64,000 bases of DNA from an uncultured Anaeroplasmataceae bacterium (lineage in GTDB: Bacteria; Bacillota_I; Bacilli_A; Acholeplasmatales; Anaeroplasmataceae), in NCBI GenBank assembly GCA_934229785.1, contig CAKQEA010000004.1, positions 1-64,000 of the forward strand, given 5' to 3'. Below the pieces are notes generated by a model. The model was not told the DNA's origin, searched no databases, and saw nothing but the letters and a program-made list of their open reading frames with translations. The translations under genes were made by a program, and so were the position numbers. Shown here piece by piece: positions 27,159-35,693 of the stretch (position 1 is its first letter; every line of letters starts with the position of its first letter).

Positions 27159-28158
27159 TTTCTAAATACCTGATAGCATCATCAAAACTTTTAACCTTAA
27201 CAAGTGCCATTTTTTCCTTTCCTTGGATTGTATCATATGCTTTTTTAGCATCATCATAATTATCCTCAGGGCAAAAGAAAACATCAACCCTATCATCAAA
27301 GGCAGTATATACCTTTTGGGTAATTCCTCCAATCATTCCAACTGATGAATCAACACCAATAGTACCAGTGCCAGATATTTTTAATCCTCTTGTATAATCA
27401 AATTCTGTTAATTTATTAAAAATTGACAATGTTTGTAATAATCCTCCTGAAGGACCACCAGTATTTGTTCTATTAAATGAGATTGCAGGTATTGCTGTTT
27501 TATAATTAATATCAAAATAAGAATACCATCTGCATAGCTTATAGGCATTATCAGTTAAAGTAATTTCAACCTCTTTGTTGTTTCTATTGACTAATACCTT
27601 ATCATTTTCCTTTGAGTAAAGTAAAGCCTCAAGCAATACGTCACGACCATCTTTACTTCTTACATCATTCAAACCAATAATCTTATCGCCAATTTTAAAT
27701 GGGGAACCATAAAAATAATAGGTAACACAAAATGCCGAAAAAGAATAATCAAGATTAATACTTGAATCAATCTTTTTAGCCCATTCATAAGCTTTAATTG
27801 TTGAAATCATCAATGATGAATTTTTTTGAATTTGCCCAATTTGATATGATTCAATATCGTTGATATGTGAATAGCTTATACTAATATCAGAAATATCTGA
27901 TGTTTTATCAGCTTGTGCAAAAAAATTTTGTAACACTGTTGAACGTTCTACATCTACAACATAAATTGATGAAAAGCTTCCCAACTCCTCATATTTTGTA
28001 TCTACATCAACAAAGCTATTAATTCTAGTAGTATCTCCCTTTAATAGTATTTCCTTATTTGTTCTTGTTACTCCAAGAATAATAATTGGAACATTAATAA
28101 TCAAAGCAAAAACTATAATTATCCAGTATCTTTTTAATAGTTTTTTCAAATTATTCAC
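27151..28158 (-). CDS. ylbL: YlbL-like membrane-anchored PDZ/Lon-type protease
   Basis: A 335-residue protein with one N-terminal membrane helix, a PDZ-like region (GDKIIGLNDVRSKDGRD) and a C-terminal Lon (S16) domain. The catalytic Ser is in GGPSGGLL and the catalytic Lys in GGITQKVYTA. The protease faces outside the membrane. In Bacillus YlbL is a secreted-side protease linked to DNA damage control of division; transfer of that role is inference. It lies between comEB and the small membrane protein in the hisS operon. Confidence 0.82.
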   Translation of the reverse strand: MNNLKKLLKRYWIIIVFALIINVPIIILGVTRTNKEILLKGDTTRINSFVDVDTKYEELGSFSSIYVVDVERSTVLQNFFAQADKTSDISDISISYSHINDIESYQIGQIQKNSSLMISTIKAYEWAKKIDSSINLDYSFSAFCVTYYFYGSPFKIGDKIIGLNDVRSKDGRDVLLEALLYSKENDKVLVNRNNKEVEITLTDNAYKLCRWYSYFDINYKTAIPAISFNRTNTGGPSGGLLQTLSIFNKLTEFDYTRGLKISGTGTIGVDSSVGMIGGITQKVYTAFDDRVDVFFCPEDNYDDAKKAYDTIQGKEKMALVKVKSFDDAIRYLENV

Positions 28159-28159
28159 C

Positions 28160-28621
28160 TTATTCTGTAATATTTACATCAAATGACTGGATTTTTTCAT
28201 AGGTAACGCCAGCAGCATCTAGCATTCTTTTAGATGCTAAATCTGATTCAGTTCCTTTATGCTTCTCAGACATATAAACAATATGCTTAATGCCTGATTG
28301 AATAATCAGCTTAGCACATTCATTACATGGAAATAATGAAACATAAAGAGTTGAACCCTTTGTACTTGTTGTACAATTTAAAATACAATTTGCTTCAGCA
28401 TGTACAACATAAGGATACTTAGTATTTAGCTTATTTAAATCACCCTTTCCCCAAGGAAAAACATCATCGCTACATCCTCTGGGAAATCCATTATAGCCAA
28501 TACCAATAATTCTTTTATCTTCATTTACAATACAGGCCCCAACCTGAGTTGATGGGTCCTTACTTCTTTTAGCTGAAAGTAAGGCAACACCCATAAAATA
28601 TTGATCCCAACTAATATGCAT
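28160..28621 (-). CDS. comEB: dCMP deaminase, ComEB family
   Basis: Zinc enzyme that makes dUMP from dCMP, feeding ThyA. The 153-residue protein has HAEANCIL with the catalytic Glu and PCNECAKLI with the two zinc Cys. The regulatory dNTP site residues cannot be judged. It lies one base from the ylbL-like gene and nine bases after aspS. The thyA gene it serves is at 50.5 kb. Confidence 0.92.
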   Translation of the reverse strand: MHISWDQYFMGVALLSAKRSKDPSTQVGACIVNEDKRIIGIGYNGFPRGCSDDVFPWGKGDLNKLNTKYPYVVHAEANCILNCTTSTKGSTLYVSLFPCNECAKLIIQSGIKHIVYMSEKHKGTESDLASKRMLDAAGVTYEKIQSFDVNITE

Positions 28622-28630
28622 AATATCATC

Positions 28631-29935
28631 CTACGGATTTAATCTATCAGGTCCACGGAAGATAAACATCGCATCCTTAATACCTTGATTGAAAATTAAC
28701 ATTGTAATTCTATCAACACCAATACCAAAGCCTCCATGAGGTGGACAACCATACTTGAAGAAATCAAGATAGAACTTAACATCCTCATCAAGACCCTTTT
28801 CTTGGGCCTGCTTCTTTAAGATGTCATATCTATGCTCACGTTGAGCACCAGTTGTAATTTCACAGCCCTTCCAAATTAAATCATAGCCACATGGTACGCC
28901 ATGCTCATCACGCATATGATAGAACGCTCTAACCTCTTTGCTATAGCCTGTGACAAATAAGAACTCATGTCCATATTTTTCCATAGAGAACTTAGCACAC
29001 ATTCTCTCACCCTCAGTTGTTAAATCTCCCTTTTCTGATTCATCAACCTTATAGCCATATCTTGCTTCAAGCTCATCATATAAATCATGAAGATCAATAC
29101 GAGGGAATGGAAGTGTAGGTACTACAACATCAATTCCATAAACATCCTTAATTTCCTTACCATATTTTTCACTTACTGCCTTTAAAGCATAGGCAAGCAT
29201 TTCTTCCTCCATATGCATAACATCCTCATATGATTCAATATATGAAAACTCTAAATCAAATCCTGTAAATTCAGTAGCATGCTTACGAGATGCAAACTTT
29301 TCAGCACGAAAAACTGGTCCTGATTCATAAATACGCTCAAATCCAGCAGCCATTGCCATCTGCTTATAAAATTGTGGTGATTGAGCTAAATAGGCATTTC
29401 TATCAAAATAATCAACCTTAAATACACCGGCACCTGACTCAGATTCAGCACCAATTAACTTTGGAGAATGAATTTCAATAAAATCACGTTCATTTAAAAA
29501 CTCACGACATTTATTTACAAATAAAGATTGAGTTTTAAACATTAAAGTATTCTTATCAGTACGTAAATCAATCCAACGATAATCTAATCTTAAATCAATA
29601 TTAGTCTCTTCTCCCTTAGGGGCAACTATTGGTGATGGCTCTGCAATTGAGTCAATTGTAATTGTATCAGGGTACATTTCCATTCCATTTAATTTAACAT
29701 ACTCAGATGCTAAAATTTTACCCTCTGCTTCAATTACAGTATCAACTGTTATTTTATCTAAAACCTCACATAACTCTGGATGATTGGCCTTCTCAATAGT
29801 TAATTGTAGTTTTCCTGAAATATCACGAAGAACAATAAAGCACATTGCTTTTTTATTTCTAATTGTTTCAACAAATCCTGCAACATGATTAACTTCGCCT
29901 AATTTAATGTTTTTAATATTTACTCTTTTCATCAT
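28631..29935 (-). CDS. aspS: Aspartyl-tRNA synthetase, archaeal-type
   Basis: Class II synthetase. At 434 residues it lacks the GAD insertion of the usual bacterial AspRS (about 590 residues) and matches the short archaeal/eukaryotic-like layout: N-terminal OB anticodon domain, then motif 1, motif 2 (FRAEKFASRKHATEF) and motif 3 (GGFGIGVDRITMLI). Many enzymes of this type also charge tRNA(Asn) and work with GatCAB; whether this one does cannot be read here. It follows hisS directly, in the place where the bacterial-type gene sits in Bacillus. Confidence 0.9.
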   Translation of the reverse strand: MMKRVNIKNIKLGEVNHVAGFVETIRNKKAMCFIVLRDISGKLQLTIEKANHPELCEVLDKITVDTVIEAEGKILASEYVKLNGMEMYPDTITIDSIAEPSPIVAPKGEETNIDLRLDYRWIDLRTDKNTLMFKTQSLFVNKCREFLNERDFIEIHSPKLIGAESESGAGVFKVDYFDRNAYLAQSPQFYKQMAMAAGFERIYESGPVFRAEKFASRKHATEFTGFDLEFSYIESYEDVMHMEEEMLAYALKAVSEKYGKEIKDVYGIDVVVPTLPFPRIDLHDLYDELEARYGYKVDESEKGDLTTEGERMCAKFSMEKYGHEFLFVTGYSKEVRAFYHMRDEHGVPCGYDLIWKGCEITTGAQREHRYDILKKQAQEKGLDEDVKFYLDFFKYGCPPHGGFGIGVDRITMLIFNQGIKDAMFIFRGPDRLNP

Positions 29936-31246
29936 TTAATCCTTTCTATCTTTACAAGATGCGCATGCTCCTAGAGCTTGCTTATTTAGCTTATTAATAA
30001 TATATGGATAAACATCATATAATGAAATTGTTTCCTGTTCATCAGTTTCATTATCCTTAATATTAATCTTAAATTCATTTAATTCATTATCACCTAAAAT
30101 TAAGGTAAATCTTGCATTACATTTATCTGCTTCCTTAAATTGAGCCTTTATTCCCTTATGTAAGAAATTCATATCACATGAAAGTCCACCAATTCTACAA
30201 ATATTCATTTGTTTCAAGCATTCAAGCTCACATTTTTCACCTAAGGCTATAAAATAAGCATGAATTGCATCAGGTGAAACTAATTTTTTACCTGCAAGTC
30301 TCGTTACCATTAATAATCTCTCAAGACCGAAGGCCATACCAACACCTGGTGTATTAGGTCCATCTAAATCCTCAATTAGCTTATCATATCTACCACCAGC
30401 ACCAATAACATTTTGGTTACCAAGTTCTTTAACATCAACCTCAATTTCAAAAACTGTATGTGAATAATAATCAAGACCACGAACCAAATTATCATCAACC
30501 TCATAATCAATATTCATACCATTTAAAGCTTTAATAACCTCGTTAAAATGTTTTTTTGATGACTCATTTAAATAATCCTTAATTTTAGGGGCATTTTTAA
30601 AGAAATCTTGATTACGATCAATCTTACAATCTAAAATTCTTAATGGATTCTTTTCTAATCTATTTAAACAATCCTCACAAAGACAGTCCTTGTATTTAGA
30701 AAAATAATCAACTAAAACATTTCGGTACGCATTTCTTGATTCCTCATCACCTAATGAATTAATTTTAACCTTCACACCCTTAATACCTAAAGCTCTAATT
30801 AATGATGCACCTAAAGATATAACCTCAGCATCAATTAATGGTGAGTCACTGCCTAAAGCTTCAACACCAAACTGATGAAATTGTCTTGTTCTTCCAGCCT
30901 GAGGACGCTCATATCTAAACATAGGTCCCATGTAGAAAAGTTTTGAAACAGGGTTATCAACATAAAGCTTGTTTTCTATAAAAGCTCTTGCCACACCTGC
31001 AGTTCCTTCAGGTCTTAAGGTAATTTGACGATCAGAACGATCCTTGAAATCATAAGTTTCCTTAGTCACCATATCTGAAGTATCATTTATATCTCTATGA
31101 AATACATTAAATGCTTCAAAAATTGGTGTCCTTATTTCTTTATAATTATAAAGCTTACATATTTTACGAATAGTTTCCTCAAGTTTACTCCACTCTCTTG
31201 ATTCGTTAGGCAAAATATCCATTGTTCCCTTTGGCTTAGTTATCAT
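29936..31246 (-). CDS. hisS: Histidyl-tRNA synthetase
   Basis: Class II synthetase charging tRNA(His). From the Met at 31246 it is 436 residues. The N-terminal KPKGTMDILP, motif 2 region RYERPQAGRTRQFHQFG, the His-specific block GLDYYSHTVFE and motif 3 GVGMAFGLERL are all present. A longer frame opens at 31282, but GAGGAGG lies seven bases before the Met at 31246. It is one base after the GNAT stop and directly followed by aspS. It is controlled by the T-box at 31803-32013. Confidence 0.95.
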   Translation of the reverse strand: MITKPKGTMDILPNESREWSKLEETIRKICKLYNYKEIRTPIFEAFNVFHRDINDTSDMVTKETYDFKDRSDRQITLRPEGTAGVARAFIENKLYVDNPVSKLFYMGPMFRYERPQAGRTRQFHQFGVEALGSDSPLIDAEVISLGASLIRALGIKGVKVKINSLGDEESRNAYRNVLVDYFSKYKDCLCEDCLNRLEKNPLRILDCKIDRNQDFFKNAPKIKDYLNESSKKHFNEVIKALNGMNIDYEVDDNLVRGLDYYSHTVFEIEVDVKELGNQNVIGAGGRYDKLIEDLDGPNTPGVGMAFGLERLLMVTRLAGKKLVSPDAIHAYFIALGEKCELECLKQMNICRIGGLSCDMNFLHKGIKAQFKEADKCNARFTLILGDNELNEFKINIKDNETDEQETISLYDVYPYIINKLNKQALGACASCKDRKD

Positions 31247-31247
31247 A

Positions 31248-31790
31248 TTATTCCTCCTCGTACTCATAGCGATAAATTGCATAATAAAGTCCTATATCAT
31301 CATAATCCTTTAATCTTACAATTTTTTGTGTTTCATATTTAAAGCCACATTTTAAAATAACTCTTTTAGATGCTTCGTTTAAGCTACTATGGCCTACTAT
31401 AATCTTATCTAAGTCTAAATGATAAAATCCTAATTTGACCATCTCACGAAGACATTTCGTCATAATACCACGGTTTTGATAATCACGATGAAGTATATAA
31501 CCAATCTCAGCTGAATTATCATAACTATAATAGGTATGAAAATCTATCATTCCTATCATTTTTCCATCATAGGTAATCGCATATCCAACAGGCAGACCAT
31601 TAATTGGTCTTTGGAAAAATATTTCCTTTATTACCCACAACGCTTCATTAGGATTATTAAATGGTCCCCAATTTAAATACTTTGTAGTTTCAAAATCACG
31701 GCCAATATCATAATAATCAAGATAGTCAAATGAGGTAATGTCTCTTAAGGTAATTTTTCCCATTCTTACAACGGGCATATAATTTTTCAT
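31248..31790 (-). CDS. GNAT acetyltransferase heading the hisS operon
   Basis: A 180-residue RimJ/RimL-like GNAT. It begins with GKITLRDITSFDYLDYYDIG, has RDYQNRGIMTKCLREMV in the acetyl-CoA loop region and ends with the N-x-x-S-K-R-V-I-x-K-C-G-F block. Overall design matches the GNAT at 19621, though identity looks modest. It is the first gene after the T-box and one base before hisS. Induction under histidine (and perhaps aspartate) starvation is expected. The substrate is unknown. Confidence 0.83.
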   Translation of the reverse strand: MKNYMPVVRMGKITLRDITSFDYLDYYDIGRDFETTKYLNWGPFNNPNEALWVIKEIFFQRPINGLPVGYAITYDGKMIGMIDFHTYYSYDNSAEIGYILHRDYQNRGIMTKCLREMVKLGFYHLDLDKIIVGHSSLNEASKRVILKCGFKYETQKIVRLKDYDDIGLYYAIYRYEYEEE

Positions 31791-31802
31791 AACCCTCCAT
31801 AA

Positions 31803-32013
31803 TAAATAAAACGCCCTTAAAATATAAGGACGTTAAAATCGTGGTGCCACCTTACTTCTAGCAATCGCTAGCACTTATAACCGTTAACGCCTGGTACGAC
31901 TTTTTCTAAAAGCATTCCGAAGTGTCAATATATCTAAATTTATGAATGCTTACACCAACCATTCTCGCTTAAATAAATTATTACAAGATACATATTCTTC
32001 ATCAACAATTTCA
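31803..32013 (-). promoter_or_regulatory. T-box leader, histidine (possibly also aspartate)
   Basis: T-box riboswitch. Core AAGGTGGCACCACG near 31841-31854; terminator stem TAAGG-CGTT / AACG-CCTTA at 31810-31834 with a U-rich tail. Stem I shows AGCGAG...GGTGTAAG. In the specifier position is GACAC (31922-31926): CAC (His) at 31922-31924 and GAC (Asp) at 31924-31926 share one base. The operon encodes both HisRS and AspRS. Confidence 0.88.
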
Positions 32014-32019
32014 AGTTAT

Positions 32020-32048
32020 ATTTTACCATTTATAATTACTATTTTCAA
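32020..32048 (-). promoter_or_regulatory. hisS operon promoter
   Basis: TTGAAA (32043-32048) and TAAAAT (32020-32025) on the minus strand, spacer 17 bases, immediately upstream of the T-box. Confidence 0.75.
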
Positions 32049-32097
32049 TATTTACTTGAAATTTAAAATTTATTATGTTGTAAAATTATAGAAGCTA

Positions 32098-33204
32098 TTA
32101 TGATACAAATTCTGATTCAGTATCTTCAAACGAATCTAAATCATCATCTGTAATTTCATTAAGGGTTAAAGTAATTGTATCCATGAGTAATTTGACACAT
32201 TTTTCACCCTCAATAAACTCATCATCACTATTTTGATAAATTTTTGATAAAAAGGTATTAATATTTAAATCAACATCTTCGTTTTCTCTTAAAAATACAT
32301 TTTCAACATTCATTAAATCAATAGTTTTTTTAACAGCAGCATAAATAATTCTATTATTAAACAACATTCTTGTAGGGACACCTATTTCAGTAAATACATC
32401 ATAGAGTATGCCAAAAATACAATTTTTATACTCCTTTGGCTCATCCATTATATATTTAAAATAATGATGTTTTGTTTTTGGAAAATAAAAATATAATACC
32501 AAAGGCCTTATGTTTGTCTCTTTAATAACAATAGGTAAATATGAAGCAAATAAATAGCAATCATCATTTAGATAAGAACTATCCTTAAACTCATTTGCAA
32601 ATTCAACATTCCCCTTTAGCTCTCTAACCTTTGTTTCAAGATAAGGAAGTGGTCTATAAATAATTGAATACTGCATATTTTTTACATCCATTATTGCAAC
32701 CGTTGCATTACTTTCCTTAAAATTTGAAACAATATCATTATATTCATTAGAAATAATACTTGCCATATATTCTAATACCATTTGAAAAATTTCTAAATCA
32801 TGATCAGATGCTATTCTTTGACCATAGCCTGAAGCAAAACGATAAACTATAAGATTATTTTCAGCTGAAATTCTAATATTATTTTTTCTTAAAAAATCAA
32901 TTTCTTCCTTTTTTAAATCACTTTTACTAATAAAAGCCGCACAAATCGAATCACAATCTAATATAGAAACGCTATTTTCATTGCTTGTTGTTAAAATATC
33001 ATGAACATAATTAAAACCATTTGCGTTAAAAAACAATTGACATCCAAATGAATCACCAAAAAATTGTTCAACAAAGGTAAATAAATATTTTTTTCTCATT
33101 TCAGCAATATAAAACAAATCAGCTGATGTAAATGTTTGCCAATAATTCTTTTTAATGAAGGTTTTCATTATTTTCCTACATTCTAAATAAATAGTTTTAT
33201 TCAT
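32098..33204 (-). CDS. Conserved-looking protein of unknown function
   Basis: A 368-residue soluble protein, acidic at the C-terminus (NEITDDDLDSFEDTES). No membrane helix or signal is seen. Segments such as YRPLPYLETKVRELKG and FYFPKTKHHYFKYIMDEP look conserved, but I cannot place them in a family. It overlaps the rsmD start by eight bases and therefore belongs to the helicase-rsmD operon. It is intact and has no odd codon use that I can see. Confidence 0.65.
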   Translation of the reverse strand: MNKTIYLECRKIMKTFIKKNYWQTFTSADLFYIAEMRKKYLFTFVEQFFGDSFGCQLFFNANGFNYVHDILTTSNENSVSILDCDSICAAFISKSDLKKEEIDFLRKNNIRISAENNLIVYRFASGYGQRIASDHDLEIFQMVLEYMASIISNEYNDIVSNFKESNATVAIMDVKNMQYSIIYRPLPYLETKVRELKGNVEFANEFKDSSYLNDDCYLFASYLPIVIKETNIRPLVLYFYFPKTKHHYFKYIMDEPKEYKNCIFGILYDVFTEIGVPTRMLFNNRIIYAAVKKTIDLMNVENVFLRENEDVDLNINTFLSKIYQNSDDEFIEGEKCVKLLMDTITLTLNEITDDDLDSFEDTESEFVS

Positions 33205-33739
33205 TATTATCCCTCCTATAAATCACAACTTTTTTAATTCCATAGGGCTTAGTTTTAACATAATGTAAGTTCTTATAACTCTTAGGCTCAAAGCTTTCTA
33301 GCTTCATTTCAAAAACAACAATTCCCTTATCATTAACACTATCATAGCATGCCTTTAAAATACCATCAGTGTTATCCATTTTATAAGGTGGATCTAAAAT
33401 TATTAAATCAAATAAAACCTTATTATTATCTAAAAATCCTTGGTAATCCATATTCGTAAATACAACATCACTAATACCTAAGGACTTACAATTTTTCTTA
33501 CAAACATTTAAAGCTTCATTATTTAAATCATTTAAGTAAATTTTATTAATACCTCTTGAATAGGCCTCAATCCCCATAGCACCAGAACCAGCAAATAAAT
33601 CTAGGGCAACACCACCATCAAAATAAGGTCCAATCATATTATAAATAGCTCCACGCACCTTATCCTGTGTTTCTCTTGTTGTATCTAAATTCGTCATATC
33701 AATAATTCTATGTCTTAATTTACCAGCTACAATACGCAT
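33197..33739 (-). CDS. rsmD: 16S rRNA (guanine-966-N2) methyltransferase
   Basis: SAM-dependent methyltransferase of the RsmD family. The 180-residue protein has the SAM motif LDLFAGSGAMGIEA and the catalytic ILDPPY motif of N2-guanine methylases. It starts with MRIVAGKLRHR, the normal family start. It lies nine bases after the DEAD-box helicase gene and overlaps the following unknown gene by eight bases. coaD, often its neighbour, is not in the window. Confidence 0.93.
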   Translation of the reverse strand: MRIVAGKLRHRIIDMTNLDTTRETQDKVRGAIYNMIGPYFDGGVALDLFAGSGAMGIEAYSRGINKIYLNDLNNEALNVCKKNCKSLGISDVVFTNMDYQGFLDNNKVLFDLIILDPPYKMDNTDGILKACYDSVNDKGIVVFEMKLESFEPKSYKNLHYVKTKPYGIKKVVIYRRDNNE

Positions 33740-33748
33740 GAAAATCCC

Positions 33749-35377
33749 TTACTTTCTTGGTAATGCTTCTATTACTCTATAAGATAATGTTTTACCATTA
33801 TACTTCTTTTTATTTAAATCACGTAAAAATCTGACAGCCTCATTATTTATTTCAATAAAACTATGCTTTTTGTCAATAATTATTTTACCAAAATGCTCTC
33901 TATGTATCTTAAGCTCATCATGTAAAAAAACAACTAATTGATTGGGTCTAACATTTTCAGTTGAACCAATATTTAATTCTATTACAGATGTTTTTTTAGC
34001 ACTTGAAAATCCACGAGAAGCAACCTTCCCGCCTTTTTTAGGCTGAGTTTTCTTTAAGGATACGGTTTTAATTTCTGGGTATTCTCTTGTAGTATTTTTA
34101 TCAATCATGTCCAAAAGAGTAACTAAAATTGGAATAGGATCACTTGATAGTTTAGAAAGCTTCATAATTAAATTATCATATTTATGATTTGATGCTTGAT
34201 TTTCAATTCCTTCAGTTATTAATTGATACATCGCCTTTTGTTGATGTTTTTCAATTTCCTTAATTGAAGGAATTTCCATTTTTTCAATTTTGTGATGAAT
34301 ATAATCCTCAAGCTCTCTAATTCTTGATTGACTTCTTGAAGTAGCAAGTGTAATTGCAACACCACTTCTTCCCTTACGACCAGTACGACCAATTCGATGA
34401 ACATATATTTCATTTTCATTTGGAATATCAAAATTAACAATTGCTTCTATACCATCAACATCAATACCACGAGCCGCAACATCAGTCGCAATAAGAATCT
34501 TAACACTTGATAATCTAAATGACTGCATAACTCTATCACGTGAAGTTTGCTTTAAATCACCATGAAGTCCATCTGCAGAAAATCCCTGTTGTTGCAAAAA
34601 TAAAACAAGCTCATCAACCATTGCCTTAGTATTAGCAAATATCATAACACTCTTAAATTGATAATAGTCGAGAAGTCTTACTAAAAGATCCTTTTTTGAC
34701 TCCTTCATGCAGTAATATACCTGCTGATCAATTGCATCAACAGTTAACGCTTTATTTTCAATTTTAACCATTACAGGTGAATTCATATACTTCTTACAAA
34801 CATTTTTTATAAATGGTGGGAGAGTTGCTGAAAATAAAGCATTTTGTCTATCAAGCGGCATTGTCTTTAAAATAGTTTCCAAATCCTCCTGAAAACCCAT
34901 TTTAAGCATTTCATCAGCTTCATCTAAAACTAAATACGAAATCTTAGAAAAATCTATTTTTCCCTTATTCATATGGTCAATAATTCTTCCTGGTGTGCCA
35001 ATGATAATTTGTGGCTTACATCTAAGCTCCTTAAATTGCTTTTCATATGATTCGCCACCATAAATTGTAGCAGTTCTAATCTTCTTTAAATTACTAGCTA
35101 ACTTATTAATTTCAACTGAAACCTGTAATGACAATTCTCTTGTAGGACACAAAACTAAAGCCTTAACATTCTTAGAATCCTCATCAATATTTTCAATTAA
35201 AGGAATAGAATATGCAAATGTTTTACCTGTACCTGTTTGGGCTTGTCCTATAACATCCTTACCATCAAGAAGCAAAGGAATAGCCTCTTCTTGAATTGGG
35301 GTTGGAGTTGTAATATCAAGCTTTAGTAAAGCATTTACAACCTCATCTGATATATTTAAACTTTTAAAATCACTCAT
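33749..35377 (-). CDS. DEAD-box RNA helicase with DbpA-type RNA-binding tail
   Basis: ATP-dependent RNA helicase of 542 residues. Q motif TPTPIQ, motif I AQTGTGKT (45-52), PTRELS, DEAD, SAT and HRIGRTGR are all present. The C-terminal 75 residues (VELNIGSTENVRPNQLVV ... HSFIEI) fold like the DbpA/YxiN RNA-binding domain, which in that family targets 23S rRNA helix 92. A role in ribosome assembly or cold adaptation is likely; the rsmD neighbour fits. A GGAGAT site precedes the ATG. A structured RNA gene ends about 60 bases upstream in the same direction. Confidence 0.92.
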   Translation of the reverse strand: MSDFKSLNISDEVVNALLKLDITTPTPIQEEAIPLLLDGKDVIGQAQTGTGKTFAYSIPLIENIDEDSKNVKALVLCPTRELSLQVSVEINKLASNLKKIRTATIYGGESYEKQFKELRCKPQIIIGTPGRIIDHMNKGKIDFSKISYLVLDEADEMLKMGFQEDLETILKTMPLDRQNALFSATLPPFIKNVCKKYMNSPVMVKIENKALTVDAIDQQVYYCMKESKKDLLVRLLDYYQFKSVMIFANTKAMVDELVLFLQQQGFSADGLHGDLKQTSRDRVMQSFRLSSVKILIATDVAARGIDVDGIEAIVNFDIPNENEIYVHRIGRTGRKGRSGVAITLATSRSQSRIRELEDYIHHKIEKMEIPSIKEIEKHQQKAMYQLITEGIENQASNHKYDNLIMKLSKLSSDPIPILVTLLDMIDKNTTREYPEIKTVSLKKTQPKKGGKVASRGFSSAKKTSVIELNIGSTENVRPNQLVVFLHDELKIHREHFGKIIIDKKHSFIEINNEAVRFLRDLNKKKYNGKTLSYRVIEALPRK

Positions 35378-35440
35378 TAATTTATCTCCATTTTAATTAT
35401 TTTAACATATAATAAAATTAAATATCTTTAACATTATTAC

Positions 35441-35511
35441 AAAGAAAAAGTGGATGTTAATGTGATTACGTCTAAAGCTGGACCTTAAGAATTCACATTA
35501 GTTCAATCCAC
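35441..35511 (-). terminator. Terminator of the structured RNA
   Basis: Long hairpin with GTGGAT / ATCCAC at the base and TAATGTGA / TCACATTA above, followed on the minus strand by TTTTTCTTT. The apical loop (CTTAAGGTCCAGCTTTAG) can fold further. Confidence 0.8.
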
Positions 35512-35671
35512 TAAAATTTTTTATAGTCTAGGAAGGTCGTGAAGAACTTAAGTTCCCACGATGGAAGCCTCTTTTTAGTTCTCGTTAGGGTTCTCAAATT
35601 AAGAGCATCCGCACAGAAAATCTCTCAGCTTCCGTTTAATAATTTTTGAGCTCCACGGCCATCTTCCTAGT
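35441..35671 (-). ncRNA. Structured non-coding RNA, family not recognised
   Basis: About 231 nt with its own signals: an extended -10 box (TGCTAAAAT, 35678-35686) places the start at A35671, and a hairpin followed by TTTTTCTTT ends it near 35441. Domain 1 is closed by CTAGGAAG / CTTCCTAG (35663-35670 with 35528-35535). Inside, TTTGAG at 35593-35598 pairs with CTCAAA at 35645-35650 and extends through GG/CC and CGT/ACG pairs. GCTTCC at 35563-35568 can pair with GGAAGC at 35628-35633, and these two helices cross, so a pseudoknot is predicted. A hairpin TCGTG..CACGA sits at 35537-35561. Domain 2 (35450-35511) has 6- and 8-bp helices. It may be a 6S- or raiA-like RNA, a helicase leader, or new. 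Confidence 0.75.
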
Positions 35672-35677
35672 AATTAT

Positions 35678-35686
35678 ATTTTAGCA
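35678..35686 (-). promoter_or_regulatory. Extended -10 promoter of the structured RNA
   Basis: TGCTAAAAT on the minus strand fits the TGnTATAAT extended -10 class. The -35 region (TTCCTT) is poor. The start falls seven bases on, at the first base before the closing helix of the RNA. Confidence 0.6.
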
Positions 35687-35693
35687 CATCTCA

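Noticed and set aside
35441..35671. RNase P RNA, tmRNA or SRP RNA
   Set aside because: No GAGGAAAGTCC block, no tRNA-like end and no SRP helix 8 sequence; the size also does not fit RNase P.
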